In this document: in pieces, positions 22,030 to 35,079 of the stretch
How positions within the stretch are numbered: the stretch's first letter is position 1
Layout of the letters: every line of letters starts with the position of its first letter
From: Rosellinia necatrix
Lineage: Eukaryota; Ascomycota; Sordariomycetes; Xylariales; Xylariaceae
Direction: 5' to 3'
Length of the DNA: 64,000 nt
Assembly (NCBI GenBank): GCA_021209875.1
Contig: JAGYVD010000001.1
Coordinates: 3,162,001 to 3,226,000 of the forward strand
Notes under the pieces: model-generated
Databases searched by the model: none
The model's input: only the letters and a program-made list of their open reading frames with translations
What the model was told of the DNA's origin: nothing
Translations under genes and position numbers: made by a program

Positions 22030-23584
22030 ATGTCTCGGGGGAGGTTTACGACCCTGGCTAGCTTGGTCGACTCAGACGACGATTTAGATATATCTACTCG
22101 GGAAAACCAATCGATAATACAAACCATGCCTCCTGCGAAGAGAGGTCGTGCTGCAGCGGCAGGCAAAACGGCAAAGACAACTCAAGTGAAACAAGCAGCA
22201 GCAGCAGCACGGAGCACCCTGGCTGAAAGGACGGGGAATATCCAGCAAACCTCACGGACCAGAGGAACAAAACGGCCTGCTAGCGACGACGACAACGGTC
22301 CGGAGGACCAGGACACCGAAAACAAGACTAAAACTGGCCGCGGCCGACCCAGAGCAACCAAGGTCCAGAAAATTGTCAAGGCTGAAGATGAGGACGAGCT
22401 ATCACAATTGGATCAAGAGACGATAGCGCCTGAGCCGGTTAGACGAGGGCGCAGACCTAAGATAAATGTCGAGATCGAAATCCCTGAGACGCAACTACCG
22501 GAGATGGAGATACCCGAAACTCAACATGTTGATATCGAGGAGACGGTCGCGGAAGAGGATGAGGAAATTGAGGAGCTTCCGACTCATCACCGACAAGGAG
22601 TGTCTTCCGTCCAACGGCACCAATCCCGGTTATTATTCAGCGCAAACCGAAGGCCAGTTTCAGCCTCCGACTCCGAGCTGAGCGACCCGGCCTTGAGGCG
22701 GCGTATTGGCGATCTCACCCGGAAACACGAGACGTTGGAAGCAAAATACCGTGATCTACGGGAGATTGGCATACAAGAGGCAGAGCGCAACTTTGATCGT
22801 CTAAAGAAGCAAGGCGAAGAACGGGCTAACAGTAATGCTTCCTACAGTACCTACTTAGCAGCGGAACACAATGCTGACTTTCATTAGCCGATAAACAGCT
22901 CATCGCCACCCTCAAGGCACAGTTAGCTGCCGAAACGGAATTGGCTAAAGATGCCGAGCAGCTTCGAAAGCAGCTGGAGGACAGCCTGAGAAAAGCGGAA
23001 GAATTACAAGAAAAGCTCGACGGAGTGCATGGCTCTCTGGCAGAGGCGAAAACGGAAGTTAAGACATTGTCGACCAAGCTCGCCGCCGCACGATCGACAG
23101 AGTCGAACAACGTCAAAGTGCCCGGCAGCGCGATGAAAAACAGCCACGCAAATAATCGACTCGCGGCGGGCGCCGCAGAAGCCGCAGCCCAGTTGGCGCA
23201 GAAGAAAGAGAACCTCTACGGAGATCTGACCGGGCTGTTGGTCTGTGGCGTTAAGCGCGAGAACGAGGAGGAGGTCTTTGACTGCGTCCAGACGGGCAGA
23301 AACGGGAGTAAGTTTAATAACTCTGGCGTTGGGGACCCCGAGCCGAGGGCGATCCTGCGTGCTGACCATATCTCACAGCCCTTCATTTCAAACTGTCAAT
23401 CGCCGTTGACGGGTCATCAGACAAGTTCGACGATGCGCAGTTCATGTATATGCCCCAGCTAGATGCGGCCCGGGATGAAGAACTGATCGAGACGCTACCG
23501 GATTATCTGGTAGAGGAGATCACGTTTCCGCGGTTGCATGCTGCGAAGTTCTATGCGAGGGTGGTAAAGGCGCTGACTGACTAA
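22030..23584 (+). CDS. CSM1: Monopolin-type kinetochore protein Csm1/Pcs1
   Basis: The spliced product is 475 aa from exons 22030-22831, 22888-23307 and 23379-23584 (introns 56 and 71 bp). The N-terminal half is disordered, basic then acidic, with AT-hook-like GRGRPRA and RRGRRPK near residues 102 and 140. A coiled coil runs from about 225 to 350. The C-terminal globular domain (about 375-475) starts LYGDLTGLLVCGVKRE and contains EEVFDCVQTGRNG, HFKLSIAVD and LPDYLVEEITFPR, which fit the Csm1/Pcs1 C-terminal domain. In yeasts the complex clamps microtubule sites at kinetochores and organises rDNA. An internal ATG (MPPAKRGR, residue 33) is an alternative start. Splicing the second intron restores the conserved domain, supporting the model. 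Confidence 0.87.
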
Positions 23585-24582
23585 ATAACCATCCCGAGGG
23601 AGATGGCCCAGCCTTGGAGCAGGGAGCAGGAAGGCCAGCTTGGTTCGGCTATTGGCCTTGCTCGTGGTAAGGCATCACTTCATGGTTGCGCATTGTGCTT
23701 GAAGCGGACCGGCAGCGTGGTTAAAATGTTTTGTGATACCCATCAAGTGTTAGCTATGGCGTTGGGAGGGTGAGGTCTTGGATGTAGGTACGGAGATAGC
23801 TGTACTTTGTAATGAAATTATCTATCTACGATCCAACCCCCTAGGTACTTTTGGTACTTGAGTACGAAGTAGGTGCTTTAGTATCTTTTACCTGCCTAAG
23901 GTACCCAGGTATGAGCAGGTATGAGCAAGTATGTACGTATGTACGTACATATATGCACGTACATACGTATGTACCTAAGGTAAGTAGGCAACATCATGAT
24001 GCGCTCAGCACCAACTTGCAACCCCGTAGATGGGTTTTACAATCCAGAACCAGACTAGGAGGGCTACCTGAGCCATGACTGAGCCAGCCTGTATCAATCC
24101 GCTTTTCATGACTACCTAGTTCGAGGTGCCAAGCCACGCACTACGCCCCAATGCAAATGTACATTTGTTTAGGTAGGTAGTTATATGGGATACCTATCCT
24201 TTCATGAATCGCTGATGAGCATTGGTCAACTCGTTTACAAGTACATGCACAGAAAGCCGGGTTTAGAGCGTATAGTCTAACCCGAAAAGGATTAACTCAG
24301 GAACTGAACACGGTGGACCACAGATCCGCCACCTTGCACCTACCTACCTTGATGGTCAGTGGCAGACCAAGAGTGCTTTAGAATGTTTGATGAGGTAGGT
24401 GCTGACGGCAGCATCTACGCCTGTAACTACCTACTCACCACCGCATCACACCACTGTATCACTCTGTACGGGCTCGAGTGTATCTCTATGGATCCCATCA
24501 ACCATTCAGCAGCGCAGCATAACCTCAACAACCTAGCTATCCCGAGCCGCCATCGTCGATAGCCCGCGGAGCCAACACCAAC
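23585..24582. other. Intergenic between CSM1 and MCD4
   Basis: This holds the 3' end of CSM1 and the MCD4 promoter. A GTAC/ATGT-rich self-complementary stretch lies at about 23929-23981, and TAGGTA motifs occur at 24170 and 24340. No supportable gene. Confidence 0.5.
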
Positions 24583-27500
24583 ATGGCGGGTGTTAGCCGC
24601 TTCAAATTCCTGGCTGTGGCCATGGTTTTCCACCTCGTATATATTTATTCGATTTTCGATATCTACTTTGTCAGTCCAATTGTCAGTGGCATGCAATTAT
24701 TTCAGCTAGAGAGACGACCGGGGGAAAAGGCGCCAGCCGACCGGCTTGTCCTCTTTGTTGGTACAGATCAACTCAACGCATCTCCCAGCCGGACTCAACT
24801 CTTGAAACTAATCTTGGGCTTGTAGGCGACGGATTGCGTGCCGATAAAGCTTTCCAATCCTTTCCCGAACCATACTCAAAGACAGACGAAGACTTGACCC
24901 CGCGCCCGCTTGCGCCTTTCATACGATCCCGCATCCTAGAACATGGCACCTTCGGTGTATCCCATACCAGGGTCCCCACCGAATCCCGACCTGGTCACGT
25001 CGCTCTAATCGCGGGCTTATACGAGGATGTGTCAGCTGTGGCCACCGGCTGGAAACTCAACCCGGTGAATTTCGATAGCGTCTTCAACCGGAGCAGACAT
25101 ACATGGAGCTGGGGAAGCCCCGATATTCTGCCTATGTTCGAGCAGGGCGCCACGCCGGGTAGGATAGATGCCTACTGTTATGACGCCGACTTTGAGGACT
25201 TTTCGCAGGATGCTCTTCATCTAGATCTCTGGGTCTTCGACCATGTGAAAGAACTCTTCGCCACCGCGGCGAAGAACAGCACCCTAAACGACGCTCTAAG
25301 GCAGGACAAAATCGTATTTTTTCTCCATTTGTTAGGGCTCGATACGGCAGGACATTCGTATCGGCCCTACTCGAAAGAGTATCTACACAATCTGAAAGTT
25401 GTAGATGCAGGGGTAAAAGAAGTGACAAGCATGATTCAGAAATTTTATAACGACGACAGAACAGCCTTTATCTTCACGGCAGATCACGGAATGAGTGATT
25501 GGGGTAGCCACGGAGACGGGCACCCAGATAATACTCGAACGCCCCTTGTAGCGTGGGGATCTGGCGTCGCCAAACCTAAGATATACAAGGAAGGCACAGC
25601 ACCCGGCCATGATGAATATTCCGCTGACTGGAACCTGGCGCGGATTCAAAGGCACGATGTGCATCAGGCTGATGTCGCCGCCCTCATGGCCTACCTAGTC
25701 GGTCTCGAATTTCCCGCGAATTCTGTCGGCGAATTGCCGTTGTCGTATCTGTCGGCAGACACCAAGAGAAAAGCCGAAGCATCGTTAGTAAACGCCCGAG
25801 AGATCCTAGAGATGTATCGGGTGAAAGAAGTGAGCAAAAAAGCGAAGCAAGTGCGGTACAAGCCTTACGAGCCCTTAAGCGGGGACCATGGCAAGCTTCT
25901 ATCAATCAGAGATTTAATCGACAAAGGACGTTTCGAGGAGGCTATAGAAGAGAGCGCCGCCCTAATGAAGCTTGCCTTAGCTGGAATGCGTTATCTCCAA
26001 ACATATGACTGGCTCTTCCTCCGAGCCCTTATCACGATTGGTTATTTAGGTTGGATAGCCTTCGCGCTGACAACCGTCATTGATTTGCATGTCTTACATG
26101 GTACAACGCAGCCGTCGCGCACAGCCGGTGGCATCATCTTCTTTTCGTCGGTCCTTATTGCATTATACGCATCCTTTGCGGTTTCGCAGTCCCCTCTGAC
26201 CTATTATGCGTATGCATTTTTTCCAGTTGGGTTTTGGGAGGAGGTCTATGCGCGTCGAGAAAGTTTAACCAAGGGAAGGCAGGTTCTGTTAGGGCACCTC
26301 GAAACCGGAACCAAAGTCTTGTCTTTCATCCTCAACTCTATCGTATATGTAGGAATCATTCAGTCACTGGTATGTCCCGTCCTTCCCAGACCGCCGAGAA
26401 CCTATAATCTTAACTCTTCTCAGGCAGTCGGGTATATTCACCGCGAAATTTTCACAGGCCTTTTCATTGCGGCTTCGTTGTTTCCCGTGGCGCTCGGGGT
26501 CTCCTTTCTCCAGAAGCATTTCGCCCTCAGCGCCACGTGGTTCGCATCATGCCTCTTGATGTGTACTTTTACCTTACTTCCTGCAAACAAGATCGAAGAC
26601 ATCCAGTTAATGTGAGCAATAACCTGACCGTTTTATTGTATGGCATCTGACAGTCCACAGCATGATTGGCGGCTCCCTGATGGTGGCTGTAGGCATCTTC
26701 TACCTCGCCTTTGAGGATAAATTACTCGCAGACTTTTCTGGCTCGATCAAGCCGCAGTCGCAGCCAAAGCAGAACGGCATCTCAAGAGCTCTCATTGGAG
26801 TACAAGTAAGTGAATTAGGTTGTTATTGATATGTTTCCGTTCTAACCGGACCTAGACCGGTCTCATCATTCTCGCCATGGTTGTTACTCGATCCAGTGCG
26901 CTGTCACTGCAAGCAAGACAGGGCCTACCTCGGGGCAATCAAATCGTTGGCTGGCTCGTTCTAGGCATATCGCTCCTCATGCCTCTAGCCCACAGGCTCC
27001 AACCTAATAATCACTACCTTCATAGACTCTTGGTTATCTTCCTAACGTGCGCGCCGACCTTTGTCATCCTCACGATCTCGTACGAGGGGCTCTTCTACCT
27101 CGTCTTTTCGCTTACCCTGGTAACTTGGGTTCGATTAGAGCATCATGGCTACGTATTCTTGCAATCGACCCAGAAAAAGGAAGAATGTCAAAAGCCGACA
27201 AAAGTCGAGGCAGCTGCTGAAACGGTTGTATCCCAGTTTCGGCCGTTATCACTTGCGGATGCGCGCATCGCCCTTTTCTTCTTCGTTCTTCTCCAGTCTG
27301 CCTTTTTCAGTACCGGCAATATTGCATCGATCTCATCCTTTAGTTTGGAGAGCGTGAACCGACTTTTTCCGATATTCGATCCCTTATCCCAAGGAGCACT
27401 TCTCACCTTGAAGTTGATGATACCCTTCGTACTCATTTCGGCGAACCTAGGTGTCCTAAATAAGCGCATAGGTGTAGCGCCATCGTCCCTATTCATGTTG

Positions 27501-27767
27501 GCGATGGCGTTAAGCGATATTCTCACTCTCTACTTCTTCTGGGTTGTCAAAGATGAGGGCTCCTGGCTAGAAATAGGGTCAACTATCAGCCACTTCGCCA
27601 TAGCTAGCATGCTCTGTGTATTTGTAGCGGCGTTAGAAGGTGTCAGTGCGGCTTTCGTCGCCGGGGTTGAGGTAGAGGGCTTGCATAAACATGTACATGT
27701 AGTCAACGGGGCACAAAAAGGGGGAACATCGCTGAGAATGAGTAACGGGGAGATTCCAGAACATTAG
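24583..27767 (+). CDS. MCD4: GPI ethanolamine phosphate transferase 1 (Mcd4/PIG-N)
   Basis: This ER membrane enzyme adds phosphoethanolamine to the first mannose of GPI precursors. The spliced product is 988 aa from exons 24583-24760, 24826-26369, 26424-26611, 26661-26805 and 26856-27767 (introns 65, 54, 49 and 50 bp). The second intron is a multiple of three without a stop, so an unspliced reading would add 18 spurious residues. An N-terminal anchor (about 8-30) precedes a lumenal alkaline-phosphatase-fold domain with metal and catalytic motifs: VGDGLRAD (Asp61), TESRPGH (Thr111), GLDTAGH (Asp232, His236) and TADHGMSDWGSHGDG (Asp279, His280, His288). The C-terminal half has many hydrophobic membrane segments. 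Length agrees with fungal Mcd4. Confidence 0.93.
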
Positions 27768-30335
27768 CTCAGGTAGCATCAAACAATGATGACATATCGA
27801 CTAACATATTTGACTCATGGTCAAAAAGAGAAATTTGCAAATCCCTTTAAAGATAACCATGCATCTGAATTTTAAAAAAGGATGTAATGAGGGTTATCAA
27901 AGCATCCCGAAATATTTTACAGAGCATATTGTTGATTCATGCTGTGTCATCCAATCACTCTGACCGGAAGCGGAAATGAATCCTCTCTGTATGATTGGAC
28001 CAGCTAACTAGTGTAGCGGTGTTTTAGAGAGAGGTTCTCAATCTTGCCCATTTGGGTAAACACCTCGGCAAGTCAAAGACTGCTTTGAAATGCCATCCCT
28101 TATTTAGTTGCTCTGTACGCACGTTTCATGTGGCGCCAAACTGCCAGGTGGGTGGGAACAATGACGACACCCCCGGCCGGGGATGGGATAACTTGGCGCT
28201 ATCCAGGCAGGATCTCCAGACCAAGTCGGACGAACCTTACACTGATGGTATTCCGCCTTTTGATACGGAATTGAGGAACTCCGTCTTGATCGACGGAAAT
28301 GATTATAAAGCAACAGTATCCCCGCCCAAGGCACTAGGAGAAAATGGCTACAAGGGCTCCCAATTTCTTTTATTTTTATTATTTCCTTCTTGGGGAAGGA
28401 GATGGATTTGTGTCGTGCGAGCGAAGGTTGCATTCATTTTTCGCTTCTGCAGCACAACCACGTAGCCCACCATTATATACTACCTCCCCGGCATATGAGT
28501 CGATTTCTCCCCGGATTCTCTGAGGCACCGGCTCGGGGTAGGGCCGTAAGTGGTTAAGAATGCGAGATATGGACAAGCTAAAGGCCATAGGTGTGAAAGA
28601 CGCAGGCGCAAAGAGAGCACGAGTTTCTCTCACGAGGGTAGACATGGCCAGGCCCTGAACCCTGTTGTGTTATCCAGAATACAGGTGACCGGAGGCGGGT
28701 AGCGAATAGGGCGTGCCGGGTTTTTAGACTAGAGGGTGCTTAGGTAGTTATAATACATCCAAAGAGCCTCGAGCTTCGTGGTTATTACTGCCTAGGTACT
28801 CAGCAAAGTAGCTCCCTAGAGACAAAAAGCATGTGAATTCAGCTTATGTGGGAGTGGAGTGGCGGCGGGGCTGCTTGGTACCTACCTACCTACCCTAGGT
28901 AGGTAAGCACCTATGGTAGTCATCTACAGGTACCTGATACTGGTCTCATCTACCTGCTTAGCGTCGTGGGGTTCGCTCTTTCAAGCTGAGGTTCTAAGTT
29001 ACTTGATCTTTTTTAAAGATACATGTCTTATTTATATAAATAGATACAATTCGTACGCATCAAGTATTTCGGGCCTGCTTGTTGGGATATGTCCACCTGC
29101 TTGTGCCAGGTACGAGAAAACAAGCTCAGAGATCAATGATGTTGTAGAAGAGAGCCTACCTACTTGAGTGAGGTTGGAACGGCTCTGTCTGCTTCTAGAA
29201 GTACTGAGCTTTGTCTGCTCGCCCACCGAGGCACCTCCACCATCTACCTACCTGGATATGTAGGCTACAAGGTATGGTGGTAGGTACCCCTCTAGAATGT
29301 TAGCATGTAGATAGTACAATTACCTACCTAACTACATACTGCGCTCCTTTGGTATGACGGAGGTACCCTATGGGTGGTTACCTACCTAGACACACTACCT
29401 ACTTCAGTAAAGTAGGCAACCTTCTAGCTTGTCCTTGGATAACCAACTTCCTGAAGTCTTGCAACCTCATGGAATCGCATGAGTAGAGGTGCTTACCGTC
29501 AAGAGGGCAAAGCACTCATTATCCCATTATGCCTCATTCGCTACCTGTATGCCAGATATCTACCCGCCTACTAGGTGCCCTAGGTAGGTAGGCAGGTAGG
29601 TTAAGTACCTATATCCAAAACAATAAACAACCCACTGGTGGCGCGTCTGCAGATGGGAGACGACCCGTTTGTACCTGCCTGGGCGGCCTAAAGGTGCAGG
29701 GTAAGGCAGGCACGGAGAGCCCTGGAGTTCCGCGAACCCCGGTGGCGCTAGTTTTTCTCTGTGAACAAGCAAATCCCTGGTGTAAGGTGCGCATTGGCAC
29801 GGGTGGTGTCTGCTGCAAGCACAAGGAGCACAACCATCTACCCAAGAACCAGATAGTTGCCGGCCTCGTTTTGCATTTCATACCGCCATATCTCGTGTGT
29901 CGGGTTGGGACGTCAAGGCAAGGCAGGGCGAAGACACACACCACACACACACCATACACACACACACACACACCGCACATACAGGCCTACGCGCACCTTG
30001 GTCCGTCGCATTCAGCGCTTAATACCACCGCCGCCATCCGCCATCTGCCATCTGCCATCCGCCGTTGTTGTCGCCGCCGCCGCCTACTCACCAGCGCAGA
30101 CCGAATCCCCCGTTCGCTTTCCCTGCGCCCTCTCGCTCTGGGTTTGCGCACAAGGGGCTATGAGCCCTTCGCTTTGCTCCGCTGATCCCCCTCTCCAAGT
30201 GTAATGCAATACGGGCCTGGCAGCTCCCCTGACATATTGGAATCCGGCTTTAATATCCTGGTTGTGACTTGCTTCGCTCGGTGACCCGACCCGCCTCCCT
30301 GCTGGCTGCATCCCCCTCACCCATCCCCATCCATC
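27768..30335. other. Long intergenic region before the CTF1-type gene
   Basis: This 2.6-kb gap holds no gene I can support. Frames at 28052-28465 (+), 28104-28433 (-), 28379-28645 (-) and 29609-30185 lack conserved motifs. TAGGTA/CCTACC arrays are dense at 28880-28930 and 29240-29610. A CA repeat lies at 29931-29978. The last 330 bp are pyrimidine-rich with CCGCCATCTG-type repeats, as expected for a fungal core promoter and leader of the downstream regulator. Confidence 0.5.
29931..29978. repeat. CA microsatellite
   Basis: An imperfect CA dinucleotide run of about 48 bp lies in the upstream region of the CTF1-type gene. Confidence 0.75.
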
Positions 30336-33300
30336 ATGGCCGACGTCGACATCAAACCTAACACCAGCCCCGAGCCGGCCGAGCAGCACCACCGCCTAAA
30401 CCAGAGCCAAAACCATATCCCCTCACCGGCGCAATCGTCGACTCCTCCCGGCGGAGCATTCGCGGGTCCGCCTGGGGCGCTGACCGCTGCGCAGAGTGCC
30501 CAGGGAGGGCTCAGCTTCCGAAGGTAAGGCCGCGGTGGCGGAATGATTCGCATCGTGGTGTCTGCTGGCTAACAACCATGGGGCGTGTCCAGGCAACGTG
30601 CATCAAGAGCCTGTGAAGTAAGTTTATGCCCTGTTCTACACGTGTATGTTTTGTGAGGAAGCTACGGCACCATCCCCATCCCTGGAGCTATCTGCTTGTT
30701 ATCAGTAGCACCGAGGCCTAAAGCCTATCTGTATCTGGGGCGCAAGTGGGATCTCCTCTTTGTGCCGAGGCATCTCGAACAATACCACTTTGGCCCAGCT
30801 CTCGACTAATCATTCGCGATCCACAGACATGCCATTCCAGAAAGGTACGAAACCGTCGCTCCATTCCCTTACTACTCACACTTTGAGCCCTGAGCCTTGA
30901 ATGTCCCCCCGGCGCTATGTTTCGGCTTTGCACGTGTCCTGCTTCTGCTTTGATGGCGTGCATGTGAATGTACTTGCTTGTTCACCAGTAATCTAGGTCC
31001 GATGCGACGCCGCGAGCCTCGGTGTTCCTTGCACCAACTGCGTAGCCTTCCAGATTGAATGCAAGATCCCCCAGCCCAAAAGGAAGAAGACGCAAGCGAA
31101 TGCCGCGAAGGACTCCGACAGGTTGGCATACACCCTAGCTTATCCTGCATTGTCTTCCATGGTTGACCTGGTATTGCAGTGAACGCGGGGATGTTGGCGA
31201 CAGCCAATCCCCCCAGCCTATGGCCGGCTCTTCAACCACCTTCCCCGCGCGGCCGCCTACCGTATACCATTCGTCCGAGGGCGTACCGCCGACGACCCTG
31301 ACCGAGGCACAGGCCAGGAAAGAGGAGGTCGACAATGACACCTATGTCAATCTTGTCATGAAGCCGAAGTTCACAAGAGCCCCTATCACGGAAGCCGGTC
31401 GCGTCGCTTTCCTGGGTGAATCTTCAAATCTTACCCTGCTGGTCCACGACCGCCAGGGCTCGTCCGACGTGGTCCACTACCCGTTGCCTGAGAATGTTCG
31501 TGGATCCAGAGCGAGACTGACCGAACTTGACAATATTGAAATCGACATCCTTCATCAACGTGGTGCATTCCTGCTTCCGCCTCGACAATTGTGCGACGAG
31601 CTCATCGAGGCCTACTTCAAATGGGTGCATCCCATCGTACCCGTCATCAATAGGACGCGATTCATGAGACAATATCAAGACCCGAAGAATCCTCCGTCGC
31701 TGCTATTGTTACAAGCTATTTTACTAGCCGGGTCCCGCGTTTGCCAAAACCAACAGCTTATGGATGCGAACGGTTCAACCACGCCTGCTGCACTCACCTT
31801 TTATAAGAGAGCCAAAGCTCTTTATGACGCCAACTACGAGGACGATCGCGTAACCATTGTCCAATCGCTATTGCTCATGGGATGGTACTGGGAAGGGCCC
31901 GAAGATGTCACGAAGAACGTCTTTTACTGGAGTCGTGTTGCTATCATAGTCGCCCAGGGTTCTGGTATGCACAGAAGCGTAGAGACGTCCCAGCTCTGTA
32001 GCGCCGACAAGAGGTTATGGAAACGCATCTGGTGGACCCTTTTCACCCGAGATCGGTCAGTCGCGGTGGCACTAGGACGCCCATGCAACATTAACCTGGA
32101 GGATTGTGACGTTGAAATGTTGACCGAGGAAGATTTTATCGAGGACGAGCCTGATAATACGGTTGGCTTCTCCCCAGATCCGATCCACGTACAGTTTTTC
32201 TTGCAGTATGTAAAGTTGTGTGAGATCATGGGTCTGGTCCTCTCGCAACAATACTCCGTCGCATGCCGTGGTCGACGTCAGAATGCCATCGACCTCACCC
32301 ACAGTGACATGGCTCTGGCGGATTGGCTTCAAAACTGCCCGAAGATGGTATACTGGGAGATGCCGCGGCACCACTTCTGGAGCGCACTGCTACATTCTAA
32401 CTACTATACGACACTCTGTTTGCTACATCGGGCGCATATGCCCCCAAATACAAGCAGTCATCACCAACCTCGGTTTCCTGATGAGTCCTCGTACCCCTCG
32501 CGCACTATCGCCTTTCAGGCCGCCGCAATGATCACGTCTATTATCGAAAATCTTTCGGCCCATGACGAGCTGCGCTACTGTCCCGCGTTTGTTGTCTATA
32601 GCTTGTTCTCGGCGCTCATCATGCACGTGTATCAGATGCGCTCGCCAGTACCGACTATTCAGCGAGTCACACAAGACCGAATTCGAACATGTATGGACGC
32701 GTTGAAAGAGGTCTCCAGAGTATGGCTTGTAGGCAAGATGGTGTACACCTTATTTGAATCCATTCTAGGCAACAAAGTACTCGAGGAGAGGCTACAGAAA
32801 GCGGCTGGTAAGCGCCACAAAAAAGCCCAGCAAAGCTTTTCGCAGCTGGATCAGCATCAGCGGCAACCAGAAGCGCCAAAGCGGAAATACGATGAGATGG
32901 CTATTGACTTCAGCGTAACCACACCCACACATCAGGAATCATACGAGCGGTCACGACCGCAAACGCCGCGAAACGAGCCCACGCCGGGCCTACCCGCCAT
33001 GGGACCTCCCTTCACCTCACCCAACACCAAACCAGGAGACGCCTTCATGGGAGGAACTAACAGTAGGCCGCAGACGCGACCGGCAACACCGTTCAACCCT
33101 TCATTCTCAGTCCCCGGCACGCCGCCCGATCTATACCTCGTCACTCGAAACTCGCCGAACATATCGCAATCGCTCTGGGAGAACTTTCAGCCCAATCAGC
33201 TTTTCCCCGAAAGCTCGATCGTTCCAATGCCTCAGATGTCACCTCCGCAGAACCAGCAGACCCTAGATCCAAATATCATGTCGCCGATACAGCGTATGTC

Positions 33301-33689
33301 GTCTCCAGGGTCGGGCCAGCATAACCATTTCCATGGACTGGGAACGCCAAGGCCGACAGGCGGAAGTCCAATGCAGGCTAACACTTTCTTGCAACCAGGG
33401 TTTGGAGGGTTCCAGGGGCAATCGTCGACACTGTGGCCGGGCGGCGATCTGAACGCGATGCAGGAGGGGCACAGCCCAAGTGACAGCTGGAGTACGGGAT
33501 CCGCGCAGGGCCAGCCGGTGCCGGCTACGTTGAACGTGGAAGATTGGTAAGACGAATCTCACCATAGCATGCACGGATCCGAGCAAGCAGCGACTCGACT
33601 AACAGCCATGCTCTCTGTACAGGTTCCAATTCTTCGGAATTAACGGGAATGACGTCAACCTGTCCGGGATTGATCTCTCCCTGAATTAA
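30336..33689 (+). CDS. CTF1: Zn2Cys6 transcription factor, cutinase factor CTF1-alpha/FarA type
   Basis: The spliced product is 929 aa from exons 30336-30523, 30593-30617, 30827-30844, 30997-31121, 31180-33546 and 33623-33689. The zinc cluster is assembled from four exons: Cys70, 73, 80, 89, 92 and 99 (RACETCHSRKVRCD, then PCTNCVAFQIEC), followed by basic PKRKK. The fungal-specific transcription factor domain covers about 200-520, with YFKWVHPIVPVINRTRF and WKRIWWTLFTRDR. The C-terminal 330 residues are Pro/Gln/Ser-rich, ending with a conserved-looking tail made by the last exon (NVEDWFQFFGING). The domain order, length and zinc-cluster sequence match regulators of cutinase and fatty-acid catabolism (CTF1-alpha, FarA). 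The family match is strong; the exact target genes are inferred. Confidence 0.85.
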
Positions 33690-35043
33690 ATAGAGGAGGT
33701 AGGTTGGTTGTATGATGGGGGGAATCGGGGACAGCTATAGGCATATAGAGGCACGCTGCTCTCCTGTGCCGGTTGCATCAAGGCACATATATGTATGGAC
33801 ATATGTGCTTGCTAGCATAGTCGTGGGCAGTATCAAAACGGGGTATTGGACCGTATCAGCGGCGCTAACGTATAACGAGAGGACGTCAAGTTTGTGATTT
33901 TCCAATGTTATTATGTACGATAATATATATGATGATCGGGGGGAGGGGGGAAGGGGTGTACAATCGACATTTGCCGAATACAAGGTACTACTGATGACAA
34001 TAGAGGTTATGGCTTCTACAAGTAGATAATAAAGGTCCGCAACTCTGGTGTATGTACATTGTTGTGCGTACAATACTTATATCACAGAGCACATCATATA
34101 TAATTAACTATATTTATACATATGTTTATGTGTTTATGTGTTTATGTATTTATGTATTTATGTGTTTGTGTATATTATATTTTGTGGTTATAGGGTGGCC
34201 TAGACAAACGTTTGGCCTACACGAAGATGCATTGCTTTGAGGTGACACTCTGTTCTGTCCTCAGTTCCACTGTCGTTGTGTTCGTGAGTAGCATTGGTGT
34301 AGCCATAGTCGGCAGAAAAGTAACCGGGCACAAGGTCTTGGCACAGAGACATTCGTGCTGCAGCGCCGCTCTTATGAATTGGACTGTGGACCCCAAAGCT
34401 GACACCCGGTTTCAGCACGTCCATAGGTTGGCTCAATGGCGTACCTTGCGTAGGAAAGTTCCTTACCTACCTACTTGCCTACCTAAGGTACTTACGTAGT
34501 TATATAGGGGCAGACGCTACATTAGGTACCTAGGTGACTTAGTAGGAATGTAGGTAGGTACTTGTGCAGCAACCGGAACAGCAGGGAGTCAGCCCACCGG
34601 CCCACTGCAGGGCACCTAAAGGGCTCGCAGGCATTCGCCTAACGAGTACGAACGAGTACAGACCTGAACTCCGGAATCCCCATTTGGCAAACGGAGTGTG
34701 AACGGTGGTTGGCTGACGAATGAGCGACCGGCAGCCAGAATCTACAAGCACGTCCATCTACGTACTGCAGGCATTCTAATATTCATTGCATGGTGGGAAC
34801 AGAGCGCTCGATGTCCTCCTCTGTCTAGCATTCATCCATTGCCTGAGCTGCTCTCCTACGCACCACCGCTTCAAGCGCAAACCACGTACATTCGAAGACG
34901 GCGCCTTTCGGCCAGCTTGCTCCCCGTCACGCATTAGTATCATCGTCACCCATTGGTATCATCATCGCACATTTGATATTGTCACGACGGCGGCGGGATT
35001 GATTGAGAGTGTGACCTGCAAAAGTTAGAGGTGGGCCGCTGCC

Positions 35044-35079
<36 letters not shown>

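Noticed and set aside
26370..26423. Reading the MCD4 second intron as coding (it is in frame, no stop)
   Set aside because: It has GTATGT donor and CTCAG acceptor, and removing it restores a continuous membrane segment. The 18 extra residues look unrelated to the family.
28052..28465. 137-codon plus-strand frame
   Set aside because: No domain, no signal, and an antisense frame of similar length. Composition is not coding-like.
28379..28645. 88-codon minus-strand frame starting MSTLVRETRALF
   Set aside because: The start region looks mildly protein-like, but the frame ends in low complexity, overlaps another chance frame and matches no family I know. Transcript evidence would be needed.
29609..30185. 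Overlapping frames on both strands upstream of the CTF1-type gene
   Set aside because: They are driven by the CA repeat and pyrimidine-rich leader and lack conserved features.
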